From contig OMVU01000001.1 in the NCBI GenBank assembly GCA_900314565.1, positions 1 through 64,000 of the forward strand: a stretch of DNA of 64,000 nt, read 5' to 3'. Position numbers and translations under genes: made by a program. Below are positions 17,631-26,881 of the stretch, piece by piece. Under the pieces are notes generated by a model, which made no database searches, was not told the origin of the DNA, and saw nothing but the letters and a program-made list of their open reading frames with translations. Position 1 is the stretch's first letter, and every line of letters begins with the position of its first letter. The DNA comes from an uncultured Eubacteriales bacterium (lineage in GTDB: Bacteria > Bacillota > Clostridia > Lachnospirales > Lachnospiraceae).

Positions 17631-18746
17631 ATGACATCTGACTGGAACAGGAATATAGAGGAATCTCTGGATGCATTCTATGCCGCGCATGAAGTCCTGA
17701 AGAAGGAGATAAAGGAGGGTCCGGCTTTTGTCAGGGAAATCTATGAAACTCTTCAGAGAATGGGTTATCTCCGGCTCGAAGCACGTGCGCTGATGCTCGA
17801 CGTGCGGAACGAGATACTGGATCAGAACAGCGGAGTGCTGGATCCGGAGGAATATGAGAGAGAGCTTCACCTTCTCACCAAAAAGCCCTATGATCTGTAT
17901 GACGTGCCGCTCGTCTGCGATGCGGAACTGGAGCAGCTCGGTGACAGGATCAGAGATTTTTACGAGAAAACAGAGGAAGAGGAAGCGGGAGCGGACGAAC
18001 TTGCTCTGGAAATCCTTCCGGAGCTTGAGGCCTGTGTGCGGAACAGCTTCTATCGTCTGACAGGATCGGGGATCGAAAAGCCTGATTTTTCACGCGTGGC
18101 TGAGGCTTCGGACAGTGAGATTTCTGCGGAGGAGTTCATTCTGGAAGCGGGTTCTCTACTCATGGAATGCATGCGTTTTGAGGAGTGTCTTGACTTTGAC
18201 CGCCGGATCCTTGAGCTTTTTGCCTGCGACAATGAAAATGCGTATCTTATCATGGGCGATGTCGGAGAGTGCCTTGAAAACCTTGACAGGACGGAAGAGT
18301 GCGACAGATGGTTTGAGGAGCTGAACGAGCGATACCCGGACGACCCGAACCTGGCGGCCGCGTATGGAATGATCCTCACAAGGAGAGACGATCTTGAGAA
18401 GGCGAGGAAAGTGATCGAAAGCGCGCTGCCGGAATCTTCCCCTCTGCTCATGGATTATTATCTTCTCTATGACCGGGCTGCTTTCCTTTACGAGCAGATG
18501 AACGATTTGGAGAAAGCTTCGTTTTATGCAGATCTCCTCGAAGAAATTGACGGCAATTTCGAGGAGGAGGGGGATCTTTCGGAGGAAGATCTCCTGGCAG
18601 AAGAGGAACCGAATCCGTTCCCGGAAGAGACGAATTCGAAGGAGGACGCTCCCGAAGATTTCTCGAATGAGATCGATTATGATGAAGAGGAGTTCTCGGA
18701 GTTCCTGTCTGATTTATATGATGAGGATGATGAATCGGAGGACTGA
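17631..18746 (+). CDS. TPR-like helical protein with acidic C-terminus
   Basis: A 371-residue, strongly acidic, soluble protein. Residues ~165-310 form helical pairs resembling tetratricopeptide repeats (ALLMECMRFEECLDF-type and LEKARKVIESALP). The last 55 residues are almost all Glu, Asp and Ser (EDLLAEEEPNPF to DEDDESED). No enzyme motif is visible, so a scaffolding or chaperone-like role is likely. AAAGGAG at 17615-17621 supports the start. About 375 bases follow before the next gene. Confidence 0.65.
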   Translation: MTSDWNRNIEESLDAFYAAHEVLKKEIKEGPAFVREIYETLQRMGYLRLEARALMLDVRNEILDQNSGVLDPEEYERELHLLTKKPYDLYDVPLVCDAELEQLGDRIRDFYEKTEEEEAGADELALEILPELEACVRNSFYRLTGSGIEKPDFSRVAEASDSEISAEEFILEAGSLLMECMRFEECLDFDRRILELFACDNENAYLIMGDVGECLENLDRTEECDRWFEELNERYPDDPNLAAAYGMILTRRDDLEKARKVIESALPESSPLLMDYYLLYDRAAFLYEQMNDLEKASFYADLLEEIDGNFEEEGDLSEEDLLAEEEPNPFPEETNSKEDAPEDFSNEIDYDEEEFSEFLSDLYDEDDESED

Positions 18747-18923
18747 ATAACACGAGACATACCTGTGATTCCGAAATCCGGACCGCACAGGCACCGCACA
18801 CGTCGCGGAAAGAACGCCGAGGTATTCCTGATTGACAGATTCGTGCGTTTTTTCTGATATGGCTGCACAAAAATGTTAATAATAGATGCCAATTGTTGCC
18901 TGCCTTCATATGAAATTGTTGAT

Positions 18924-18965
18924 TATCACAATAAAAATACTACCAATAGGTATTTGTTTGTGATA
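18924..18965. promoter_or_regulatory. candidate operator upstream of ldh
   Basis: A long inverted repeat: outer arms TATCACAA (18924-18931) and TTGTGATA (18958-18965), inner arms AAATAC (18935-18940) and GTATTT (18950-18955). It lies 157 bases before the HPr-LDH start in an otherwise gene-free stretch (18747-19121). The TTGTGA half-sites resemble Rex or CRP/FNR-type sites; Rex control of lactate dehydrogenase is common in Firmicutes. The regulator is inferred only. Confidence 0.45.
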
Positions 18966-19121
18966 AAATCTCTAATAGCGAAATGTGTTTTAAGATGTGC
19001 CCGGAGAGTATGATTGATTCATTTCAAAGGGCGCCAGTTTGGTCCGGCTGAAGGAGCGGCAGAACGGATCCTCAACAAGGTGCGTTGCGACCTATTTATC
19101 GCGCTCCAGAAGGAGAAAAAG

Positions 19122-20423
19122 TTGAAAACATTTAATTATGAAGTGACGAATGCTCTTGGTATCCATGCACGCCCGGCAGCTCTTCTTGCACAGTGCTGTG
19201 TAGGCCTCAATTCTCAGGTTACGATCAAGTGCGGTGATAAGACAGCAAACGGCAACAATGTTCTTCAGATTCTTGGTCTCCACGCTACCAAAGGCGCAGT
19301 TCTCGAGATTTCCGTTGAGGGCGGCGATGAAGATGCAGCCGTTGCGGCTATTTCCAAAGTCCTTGAGGATGAATTCAAGGAGAAGAAGAAAGTGGAAGTC
19401 TTAAAGATCGCTTTCTTCGGAACAAAGGATTATGACCGTATCTTCTTCAGCGAACTTGCTAAAGATAAGGGCGAAGGAACTTATAACTGCGATATCAAGT
19501 ATTTCTCTACCCGCCTTACACCTGAAACAGCAAATCTCGCAAAGGGATATGACGCTGTCTGCATCTTCGTAAATGACGAAGCTCCGAGAGCTGCTATTGA
19601 GACCCTCAAAGAATGCGGCGTTAAACTGATCCTTCTGCGCTGCGCAGGCTTCAACAACGTCGATCTTCAGGCTGCAAAAGAGTGCGGCATCACTGTCATC
19701 CGTGTTCCGGCTTATTCTCCGTATGCGGTCGCTGAGCATGCTATGTCGATCATCACAACAGCTAACAGAAGACTGCACAAGGCATATAATAAAGTTAAAG
19801 ACAACAACTTCGCGCTCAGCGGACTGCTCGGTGTCGACCTTCATAATAAGGTCGCCGGCATCGTCGGCACAGGCAAGATCGGTCAGTGCATGGCAAGGAT
19901 CTGCAAGGGCTACGGAATGACAGTCATCGCATGGGATGCTTTCCCGAATCAGGGTCTGGTCGATGAAGGCCTCCTCACATATGTTGAGAAGGATGAACTC
20001 TTTGAGAAGTCTGACCTGATTTCCCTGCATGCTCCGCTGATCATGGGCGAGGGCGGAACCTATCATCTGATCGACGCGAAGGCGATCGCAAAGATGAAAG
20101 ATACTGCGATGCTCGTCAACACAGCCCGCGGCGGACTGATCGATACAGAGGCTCTGATCGAAGCGCTGAAGCGCGGAAAGTTCCACGCAGTCGCACTCGA
20201 CGTTTATGAAGGCGAAGACGAGAACGTTTACACAGACCATTCGGATGACTATCTGCAGCATTCCATCACAGGAAGACTGCTGATGTTCCCGAACCTTGTT
20301 CTGACATCTCATCAGGCATTCTTCACACGTGAGGCTCTGCAGGCAATCGCGGCTGTCACACTTGAAAATGCACGCAACTTCAACGAGGGCAACCCGCTCG
20401 GCATGGGTGAGTGCAAAGCCTGA
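19122..20423 (+). CDS. HPr domain fused to D-lactate dehydrogenase
   Basis: A 433-residue two-domain protein. Residues 1-88 are an HPr fold with LGIHARPAALL placing the phosphorylatable histidine exactly at residue 15. The regulatory Ser46 of Gram-positive HPr is Asn here (NGNNVLQ). Residues ~94-433 form a full D-2-hydroxyacid/D-lactate dehydrogenase: NAD motif GIVGTGKIG (~246), catalytic Arg in NTARGG (~334), Glu in YEGED (~365) and His in TSHQAFF (~395). It should reduce pyruvate to D-lactate with NADH. The start is TTG 19122, six bases after AAGGAG (19110-19115); the frame extends upstream to 19014 without a good site. The fusion suggests that phosphotransferase-system state is sensed by the fermentative enzyme. 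A strong terminator follows. Confidence 0.85.
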   Translation: MKTFNYEVTNALGIHARPAALLAQCCVGLNSQVTIKCGDKTANGNNVLQILGLHATKGAVLEISVEGGDEDAAVAAISKVLEDEFKEKKKVEVLKIAFFGTKDYDRIFFSELAKDKGEGTYNCDIKYFSTRLTPETANLAKGYDAVCIFVNDEAPRAAIETLKECGVKLILLRCAGFNNVDLQAAKECGITVIRVPAYSPYAVAEHAMSIITTANRRLHKAYNKVKDNNFALSGLLGVDLHNKVAGIVGTGKIGQCMARICKGYGMTVIAWDAFPNQGLVDEGLLTYVEKDELFEKSDLISLHAPLIMGEGGTYHLIDAKAIAKMKDTAMLVNTARGGLIDTEALIEALKRGKFHAVALDVYEGEDENVYTDHSDDYLQHSITGRLLMFPNLVLTSHQAFFTREALQAIAAVTLENARNFNEGNPLGMGECKA

Positions 20424-20488
20424 TCATTTGATCCGGACGGCATAACGCACAGAGTAAATGCGGATATAAATTCGCTGGGATGAAAGAC

Positions 20489-20524
20489 AGACCGCTGATT
20501 CTTCCGGAATCAGCGGTCTTTTTC
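20489..20524 (+). terminator. intrinsic terminator after ldh
   Basis: Stem AGACCGCTGATTC paired with GAATCAGCGGTCT around a short loop, followed by TTTTT. It is placed 66 bases after the HPr-LDH stop. Confidence 0.9.
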
Positions 20525-20572
20525 TGTCCGGATGATCAGGAGCGGCTCGACGTTCCTGCCGTGCCGTAAATG

Positions 20573-20630
20573 AGCAGTAAGGGAGTGCCTCTGCGTTCTG
20601 CCTCGCCGGAAACAAGCGGTAAGGGAGTGC
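20573..20630. repeat. two short direct repeats
   Basis: AGCAGTAAGGGAGTGC (20573-20588) recurs as AGCGGTAAGGGAGTGC (20615-20630), a period of 42 bases. They lie in the roughly 220-base gap between the ldh terminator and the esterase start, which otherwise holds no gene. Function unknown. Confidence 0.5.
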
Positions 20631-20746
20631 GTGCTCCATTGCGGGGCGTGCGTTTTTGTGTTACCCTTTTTACAGCGTCGATCAAGATGGAACGGGTACC
20701 GCGGCGTATAAAAAGGCAGACCCCTGACAGTATGAGGAGGACAGTA

Positions 20747-21799
20747 ATGATCTGTGAAAGAATAGAGCTCTACAGAGAAAATGAATATGATTATCCGATG
20801 GCCTTCGGTTTCAGGCCGTTTTTCATGGCATACCTTCACGAGGATCGTGAGATCCATCCGGCGGTCCTGATCATTCCCGGGGGAGGGTATGAGTTCGTCT
20901 CCTCCAGAGAAGGGGAAATCGTTGCAAAGCGATTCTTCTCCAAAGGCTACAATACCTTTGTCCTGGTCTACACGATCGACCTTTTGGATCTCGCTCCGCT
21001 GAAAATGCAGGCGCTCGGTGATGCCGGCCGCGCCATAAGACTGCTCCGTGCCGGTGCAGAAAGATTTGGGATCGAACCTGAAAAAATAGCAGTCCTCGGT
21101 TTCTCAGCTGGCGGTCATCTTGCTGCATCCCTTGCAGTCCACCATAAAGACGCGCCGGAAAAAGATCAGGATCTGGCCGTGCTCTCCGCAAGACCGGACG
21201 TTTCTGTTCTCTGCTATCCGGTGATCTCGACGACGGATACACATAACGGGACGATCAAAGCCCTTCTGGGGATCAACAGAGAGGAAGCACTTCTGGAAGG
21301 GAAAATGGAAGAGGCACCCGCCGGTCCCTATCCTATGCCCGGATGCGTCACCATATCGGATGAGCTTCATTATGCCTCTCTGGAGACGCAGGTCACAGAG
21401 GATGTACCGCCGACTTTTCTCTGGCACACGGCGACGGATGCCAGCGTTCCGGTGAGCAACAGCTATCGCTACGCGGAGGCACTTAAGAAACATGGCATAA
21501 GACACTCCCTGCACATTTTCTCCAGAGGGAAGCATGGACTTTCGCTTGCAAATGAAGAATGGGCGGATTACAGGAACAGTCCTGATTATACGTATGAGCA
21601 GTGCCGGGAGATTACACAGGCAGCGGTGCGCGGAGATCTGGGAGTCGATGAGGAGACGGTTCGTCTTCTTCAGGAAAATGACCATTTTGGGAGCGGAATA
21701 AGAACACGGGATGACGTTCCTGTCTTTGAAGTCACGGTGTGGCCGGAGATGGTGCACGCATTTATCGCCGATGTTCTCGGATTCGCGGAACGTATTTGA
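20747..21799 (+). CDS. alpha/beta-hydrolase esterase
   Basis: A 350-residue alpha/beta hydrolase of the acetyl-esterase or xylan-esterase kind. It has the oxyanion loop IIPGGGY near residue 46, nucleophile elbow GFSAGG near 118, acid in TDASVP and histidine in KHGLSL. It lacks a signal peptide, so it acts inside the cell, probably on acetylated sugars or short esters. ATG 20747 follows GAGGAGGACAGTA; longer frames run back into the intergenic repeats without ribosome sites. The late region (~275-320, around VTVWPEMVHAF) includes an extra insertion. Confidence 0.78.
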   Translation: MICERIELYRENEYDYPMAFGFRPFFMAYLHEDREIHPAVLIIPGGGYEFVSSREGEIVAKRFFSKGYNTFVLVYTIDLLDLAPLKMQALGDAGRAIRLLRAGAERFGIEPEKIAVLGFSAGGHLAASLAVHHKDAPEKDQDLAVLSARPDVSVLCYPVISTTDTHNGTIKALLGINREEALLEGKMEEAPAGPYPMPGCVTISDELHYASLETQVTEDVPPTFLWHTATDASVPVSNSYRYAEALKKHGIRHSLHIFSRGKHGLSLANEEWADYRNSPDYTYEQCREITQAAVRGDLGVDEETVRLLQENDHFGSGIRTRDDVPVFEVTVWPEMVHAFIADVLGFAERI

Positions 21800-21828
21800 A
21801 ATGCCCTTGAAGTACAAAAGATGGGGTT

Positions 21829-21848
21829 CACCCGGTTATACCCGGGTG
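21829..21848. other. short perfect hairpin between genes
   Basis: CACCCGG and CCGGGTG flank a TTATAC loop, 30 bases after the esterase stop. No T-tract follows, so it is a weak terminator at best; it could stabilise an mRNA end. Confidence 0.4.
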
Positions 21849-21924
21849 ATTAGAATTCTGCGTCACAGGCAGACTTTGTCAGAGAACAAAGCGTTACAGG
21901 ATTACATTATGGAGGGAAAACGGT

Positions 21925-23736
21925 ATGCACGTATCGGATGACAGAATAGCAAGGCTCAGAAAATTCATGGCGGATAATGGGATAGACTGTTTTCTTATTC
22001 CGTCAACGGACTTCCATTCCTCGGAATATGTCGGTGATTTTTTCAAGGTAACGGAATATTTCTCAGGCTGTACGAGCGATAATGTTGATCTGGTCATCGG
22101 GATGGAGACAGCAGAGCTCTGGACGGACGGAAGATATTTTATTTCGGCGGCTGCGGAACTTTCCGGAAGCGCCATTCATCTCATGAGATCCGGGACACCG
22201 GGCGTTCCCACCGTGGAGGCATATCTTGCGGAATCTCTCTGTTCCGGGATGGTCCTTGCGTTTGACGGGCGATGCATGAATCTGACGAAGGGCAGGAGAT
22301 ATGAACGGCTTGCGGAGAGAGTCGGAGCATCCGTACGCATCGATCTTGACCCGGCTCGGGCGGTCTGGACGGACAGACCTGCTCTTCCTTCACATCCGGT
22401 CTACACGATCTCAGAAGACCTGGCAGGAAAGACAGCGGAGGAAAAAATCCGGGAGATCCGCAGTGCATTTTCGAAGAAAGGATGTGACTGGCTCTTTCTC
22501 TCGAAGCTTGACGACATCTGCTGGACGCTCAATATGCGCGGGGATGATATCCAATGTAACCCTGTCGCGCTCTGCCATGCGCTGATCGGGAAGGAAAGCT
22601 TTCATCTCTTTATTCAGAGCTCTGAGACAGACGCCGGATTCCGCTCCTATGCGGAAAAGATCGGAGTCACTCTCTGCGAATACAGTGAGGTATTCGGCTT
22701 TCTTGAAAAGGCATCCGTCAAGGGAAAAATCCTGGTCGACCCGAAGCATATCAGCGTGCGCGTCGCGGATATTCTGAAGGAGAAGGCGGAGCTCGTCTGC
22801 GCCGCAAATCCGACAGAGCTCATGAAGGCGGTGAAGAACCCGGTCGAGATGCAGAATATCTATCAAACCTATCTCCTTGATTCGGTGGAGCTTTGCAGAT
22901 TTCTCTTCCGATTCAGTGAGAAGATCGGAAAGGAAACGATGACGGAAATGACAGCCGCCGGGGAGCTCGATGCGCTTCGTGCACAGATCCCCGGTTTCAT
23001 AGGCCTTTCATTTCCTACGATTTCCGCATACGGCTCTAACGCGGCGATGGCGCACTACTCGGCGACAGAGGACAACTGTGCGGAGATCAGACCGGAGGGC
23101 TTTTACCTTGTGGATTCCGGCGGACAGTATCTCGGCGGGACGACGGATGTGACCCGGACGATCGTATGCGGACCGCTGACTGACAGACAGAAGAGGGATT
23201 TCACGCTGGTCGTGATCGCAAACCTGAATCTTCTGAACGCAAGGTTCCTTCACGGAACGACAGGGATCCTGCTGGATGCCTGCGCAAGAATGCCGCTCTG
23301 GGAGCATGCGGTCAATTATGATCACGGAACCGGACACGGGATCGGCTACATCCTGAATGTCCACGAGGGACCGCAGAGCATCCGCTGGAAATCTGTACCG
23401 GGACAGGCTGACGCGGTCTTTGAGGCAGGCATGATCGTATCGGATGAGCCGGGGATCTATATAGAGAATGAATACGGAATCCGAACGGAGACGATCCTCA
23501 TGACCGTACCGTACACAGAGAATGAATACGGGCGTTTTCTGCGCTTTGAGCCGCTTACCTGGGTGCCGATCGATCTTCGGGGTATCGATCCGTCCGTCAT
23601 GCAGCCAAGAGATATCGAGCGGCTGGATGCGTATCATGCCGGTGTCTACGAGAAGATATCGCCCTTTTTCTCCGGAGCAGAGCTTGCATGGCTGCGGAAG
23701 GTGACTCTGCCTTATCGGGAGTACTGTTCATGCTGA
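21925..23736 (+). CDS. Xaa-Pro aminopeptidase (aminopeptidase P, M24B)
   Basis: A 603-residue enzyme with the three-domain layout of long aminopeptidase P: two N-terminal creatinase-like domains (begins RLRKFMADNGIDCFLIPSTD) and a C-terminal pita-bread metallopeptidase domain. Metal ligands are visible in DSGGQYLGGTTDVTRT (Asp pair), HGTGHGIG/VHEGP (His), EPGIYIE and GIRTET (Glu). It removes N-terminal residues preceding proline and needs two divalent metals. GGAGGG upstream supports ATG 21925. No signal peptide is present. The gene is monocistronic; a repeat and a strong promoter for the next gene follow. Confidence 0.92.
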   Translation: MHVSDDRIARLRKFMADNGIDCFLIPSTDFHSSEYVGDFFKVTEYFSGCTSDNVDLVIGMETAELWTDGRYFISAAAELSGSAIHLMRSGTPGVPTVEAYLAESLCSGMVLAFDGRCMNLTKGRRYERLAERVGASVRIDLDPARAVWTDRPALPSHPVYTISEDLAGKTAEEKIREIRSAFSKKGCDWLFLSKLDDICWTLNMRGDDIQCNPVALCHALIGKESFHLFIQSSETDAGFRSYAEKIGVTLCEYSEVFGFLEKASVKGKILVDPKHISVRVADILKEKAELVCAANPTELMKAVKNPVEMQNIYQTYLLDSVELCRFLFRFSEKIGKETMTEMTAAGELDALRAQIPGFIGLSFPTISAYGSNAAMAHYSATEDNCAEIRPEGFYLVDSGGQYLGGTTDVTRTIVCGPLTDRQKRDFTLVVIANLNLLNARFLHGTTGILLDACARMPLWEHAVNYDHGTGHGIGYILNVHEGPQSIRWKSVPGQADAVFEAGMIVSDEPGIYIENEYGIRTETILMTVPYTENEYGRFLRFEPLTWVPIDLRGIDPSVMQPRDIERLDAYHAGVYEKISPFFSGAELAWLRKVTLPYREYCSC

Positions 23737-23773
23737 TCCGCATTTTCGCGCTTTCGGTATGCGGGAGGAGCTT

Positions 23774-23848
23774 GAAGAACGACTTCTCAGACGGGTGAAA
23801 TATGAAGAACGACTTCTCTTACGAGCGGAGCCTGAAGAACCATCTCTC
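23774..23848. repeat. three 30-base tandem repeats
   Basis: GAAGAACGACTTCTC begins at 23774 and 23804, and a variant GAAGAACCATCTCTC at 23834, giving an exact 30-base spacing. The last unit ends just before a strong promoter, so they could be regulator sites. Each core contains GAAG/CTTC dyad symmetry. Confidence 0.6.
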
Positions 23849-23851
23849 TTC

Positions 23852-23880
23852 TTGACATTCCCTTGGAAAAGACCTATACT
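23852..23880 (+). promoter_or_regulatory. strong sigma-A promoter for the acyl-CoA ligase
   Basis: TTGACA at 23852-23857, a 17-base spacer and TATACT at 23875-23880. The start codon lies 53 bases downstream of the -10 box. Confidence 0.85.
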
Positions 23881-23932
23881 TCAATAGGTAAAAGCGTTAA
23901 ATCGCGAAAATAACACATAAGGAAGTAGAAAA

Positions 23933-25579
23933 ATGCCCATAACACAATTGCTAGAACAGAACTGCAAGCTGTATCCGGAAGACATCGCTCTCGTAGAGCT
24001 TAATCCTGCGAAAAATGAAGACAGAAGGATGACCTGGAGAGAGTTTGAACTGGTACACTCCACGCAGGATGCCCCTTACAGAAGAGAAATTACATGGCGC
24101 GTTTTCAACGAGAAGGCCAACCGTTTCGCGAATCTCCTTCTCGAGCGGGGAATCAAGAAGGATGACAAGGTCGGGATCCTGCTCATGAACTGTCTCGAGT
24201 GGCTTCCGATTTATTTTGGCGTCTTAAAGACCGGCGCTCTGGCCGTACCGCTGAATTTCCGCTATACGTCGGAGGAGATAGAATACTGTGTGAAACTTGC
24301 CGAGTGTGATGTGCTGCTCTTCGGCCAGGAGTTCATCGGCCGTGTGGAAGAGATCGCGGACCGCATTTCCAGGAACAGACTGCTGTTCTTCTATGGAGAT
24401 GCCTGCCCTTCTTTCGCAGAGGACTATACAAAACTTACGGCGAACTGCTCAAGCCGCGATCCGAGGATCCTGATTACGGATGAGGACTATGCAGCGATTT
24501 ATTTCTCATCCGGAACGACAGGATTCCCGAAGGCGATCCTTCACAAGCATGAGTCTCTGATGCACAGTGCGAAGGTAGAGCAGAAGCATCACGGGCAGAC
24601 AAAGGACGATGTGTTCCTCTGCATCCCGCCGCTGTATCACACGGGCGCGAAGATGCACTGGTTCGGAAGCCTGATCTCAGGCGGGAAAGCGGTCCTTCTC
24701 AAGGGGACAAAGCCGAAGGACGTTCTGGAGGCAGTCTCAAGGGAGCGCTGCAGTATCGTCTGGCTGCTGGTCCCGTGGGCGCAGGATATTCTGGACGCGC
24801 TTGATTCCGGTGCCCTTAAACTTGAGGATTACAATCTGAAGAAATGGCGTCTCATGCATATCGGGGCCCAGCCGGTTCCGCCGAGCATGATCAGACATTG
24901 GAAGGAGTACTTCCCGAAGCATCAGTATGACACGAACTATGGTCTGTCCGAGTCGATCGGTCCTGGCTGTGTGCACCTTGGCGTGGAGAATATCCACAAG
25001 GTCGGCGCGATCGGCGTTCCGGGATTCGGATGGCAGGTAAAAATCGTCGATGAAAATCGAAATGAGATCACAGAGCCCGAGAAAGTGGGAGAGCTCGCTG
25101 TGTTCGGCCCCGGCGTCATGACATGCTATTACAATGACCCGAAGGCGACCGAAGAGGTCAAGGACGAAGAGGGCTGGCTCTACACCGGCGATATGGCGAT
25201 GCGGGATAAGGATGGCTTCTATTTCCTGGTCGACCGCAAGAAAGATGTCATTATCTCAGGCGGTGAGAATATTTATCCGGTCCAGATAGAGGACTTCCTG
25301 CACGGCTATGAGCCGGTGAAGGATGTCGCGGTCATCGGACTTGCGGATAAGAGACTCGGAGAGAAGACTGCCGCGATCATTGAGATCAAAGAGGGTTATA
25401 CCTGCACGAAGGATGATATCGAAGAATTCTGCATGAAGCTTCCGAAGTACAAGAGACCGAGGGAGATCATCTTCGCGCATGTTCCGAGAAATGCCACCGG
25501 AAAGATCGAAAAGCCGCGTCTCCGCAGAGAGTATGGGGCGGAGGACCTGGTCGCGGCTGAGAATCAGATCAAACTGTGA
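23933..25579 (+). CDS. AMP-dependent acyl-CoA synthetase/ligase
   Basis: A 548-residue member of the ANL adenylating family. Motifs: AMP-binding YFSSGTTGFPK (~188), adenine motif YGLSE (~338), GWLYTGD (~410) and C-terminal catalytic lysine region NATGKIEK (~525). It should activate a carboxylic acid with ATP and load it onto CoA. The substrate cannot be read from the sequence; medium- or long-chain acids or aromatic acids are options. AAGGAAG precedes ATG 23933. It has its own strong promoter with tandem repeats just upstream. Full family length, no signal peptide. Confidence 0.88.
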   Translation: MPITQLLEQNCKLYPEDIALVELNPAKNEDRRMTWREFELVHSTQDAPYRREITWRVFNEKANRFANLLLERGIKKDDKVGILLMNCLEWLPIYFGVLKTGALAVPLNFRYTSEEIEYCVKLAECDVLLFGQEFIGRVEEIADRISRNRLLFFYGDACPSFAEDYTKLTANCSSRDPRILITDEDYAAIYFSSGTTGFPKAILHKHESLMHSAKVEQKHHGQTKDDVFLCIPPLYHTGAKMHWFGSLISGGKAVLLKGTKPKDVLEAVSRERCSIVWLLVPWAQDILDALDSGALKLEDYNLKKWRLMHIGAQPVPPSMIRHWKEYFPKHQYDTNYGLSESIGPGCVHLGVENIHKVGAIGVPGFGWQVKIVDENRNEITEPEKVGELAVFGPGVMTCYYNDPKATEEVKDEEGWLYTGDMAMRDKDGFYFLVDRKKDVIISGGENIYPVQIEDFLHGYEPVKDVAVIGLADKRLGEKTAAIIEIKEGYTCTKDDIEEFCMKLPKYKRPREIIFAHVPRNATGKIEKPRLRREYGAEDLVAAENQIKL

Positions 25580-25586
25580 GAAGCGC

Positions 25587-25710
25587 ATTCTTCTTCATCG
25601 CGTTATACGCGTGATCTGAGTCGTGACATACGCGCGCAAAGTGATACTCTTTTTCATCGCGCAATACTCGTGACCTGGCGACAGCGGAATGCGAATGGCA
25701 CCGCTTCAAA
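25587..25710. repeat. dispersed intergenic repeat, copy A
   Basis: Shares TTCTTCATCGCG, ATACGCGCGCAAAGTGA and GAATGCGAATGGCACCGC with other intergenic copies at 31931, 45388 and 63031. Contains short dyads such as CGCG-TTATA-CGCG. It fills the gap between the ligase and azlC; no gene is present. Confidence 0.6.
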
Positions 25711-25719
25711 ATTATCGAT

Positions 25720-26430
25720 ATGGACAGAAAAAATATTTTTACAGAAGGTTTCAGAGACGGAATACCCATAGGGATCGGCTACTTTGCCGTATCCTTCGCA
25801 TTTGGAATTCAGGCGGCAGATATCAATCTGTCGCCTTTTCAGGCTGGTCTTATATCCCTCATGAATGTGACGAGCGCAGGTCAGTTCGCGGGACTGGCAG
25901 TCATTGCACAGGCAGGCACGTACATTGAGATGGCTGTTCTGCAGTTCATCGTCAATCTGCGCTATCTCCTCATGTCGGCGGCTCTCTCACAGAAGCTCTC
26001 TCCCGACACGAAAACGATCCACAGGCTGGGAATCGCCTATGGCGTGACGGATGAGATCTTTGGTATCAGTATTGCGAGAAAAGGTCTTCTCGACCCACGC
26101 TACAGCTACGGTGCGATCCTTGCAGCGGTCTCCGGGTGGGTCGGAGGCACGGTGCTCGGCGCTTCTGCCGGTGCGATCCTGCCGGAAAAGGTGGTCAGCG
26201 CTCTTGGAGTCGCGCTCTACGGTATGTTCCTGGCTATCATCATTCCACCGGCAAGGGAGGAGAGACCGGTATTCATCGCGGTGGCTTCCGGAATGGCACT
26301 TGCGACAGTCTTCTGGTACATGCCGGGGCTTCGCTCTCTTTCCCAGGGCATGAGGATCATTCTGGTGACGGTGATCGTCGCCGGGATCTGCGCAGCCCTG
26401 TGGCCGGTCGATGATGAGAAGACGGGGTGA
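25720..26430 (+). CDS. azlC: AzlC-family branched-chain amino acid exporter subunit
   Basis: A 236-residue membrane protein with about seven hydrophobic segments. It opens with the family pattern GFRDGIPIGIGYFAVSFAFG and includes NLRYLLMSAALSQ, both typical of AzlC. AzlC pairs with the small AzlD to export branched-chain amino acids, and AzlD follows 49 bases downstream. The ribosome-binding site before ATG 25720 is weak. Confidence 0.9.
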   Translation: MDRKNIFTEGFRDGIPIGIGYFAVSFAFGIQAADINLSPFQAGLISLMNVTSAGQFAGLAVIAQAGTYIEMAVLQFIVNLRYLLMSAALSQKLSPDTKTIHRLGIAYGVTDEIFGISIARKGLLDPRYSYGAILAAVSGWVGGTVLGASAGAILPEKVVSALGVALYGMFLAIIIPPAREERPVFIAVASGMALATVFWYMPGLRSLSQGMRIILVTVIVAGICAALWPVDDEKTG

Positions 26431-26479
26431 GACGGACTTCCTGTCTGCAGCACAACAGTAAGAGATGGAGATGACGTTC

Positions 26480-26794
26480 ATGAGAGGCTCTGTATATATC
26501 TATATTCTGGTAATGGCGCTCGTTACATACCTGATCCGCGCCCTGCCGCTCACATTGATCCGGAACAAAATAGAGAATCGATTCATTCGATCCTTTTTAT
26601 ATTATGTACCGTATGCGACGCTCGCTGCCATGACTTTTCCGGCGATCCTCTTTTCGACAGGGGAGATGGCCGCATCCGTCGCAGGATTTGCGGCAGCACT
26701 CATTCTGGCTTTTCAGAGAAAAAGCCTGATCGCAGTGGCAAGTATTGCTTCCCTGGCTGCGCTTCTTGCCGAACTTTTGATCGGATTCCTGTGA
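26480..26794 (+). CDS. azlD: AzlD-family branched-chain amino acid transport subunit
   Basis: A 104-residue membrane protein with about four hydrophobic segments. The N-terminal YILVMALVTYLIRALPLTL pattern and YVPYATLAAMTFPAIL are characteristic of AzlD. ATG 26480 lies nine bases after GGAG; in-frame ATGs at 26465 and 26471 overlap or precede that site and would add at most five residues. It is the partner subunit of AzlC, and both should be cotranscribed. Confidence 0.88.
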   Translation: MRGSVYIYILVMALVTYLIRALPLTLIRNKIENRFIRSFLYYVPYATLAAMTFPAILFSTGEMAASVAGFAAALILAFQRKSLIAVASIASLAALLAELLIGFL

Positions 26795-26881
26795 GGCGCG
26801 GGAATCTGCCCGCAATCCGGATATTTTACGAAAAAATATGGAAATAATCCGAATGTAATTCCGAGATAAAGGATAGAAAAG

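Noticed and set aside
23774-23848. CRISPR array
   Set aside because: Only three imperfect units with no unique spacers and no cas gene nearby; they look like regulatory repeats.
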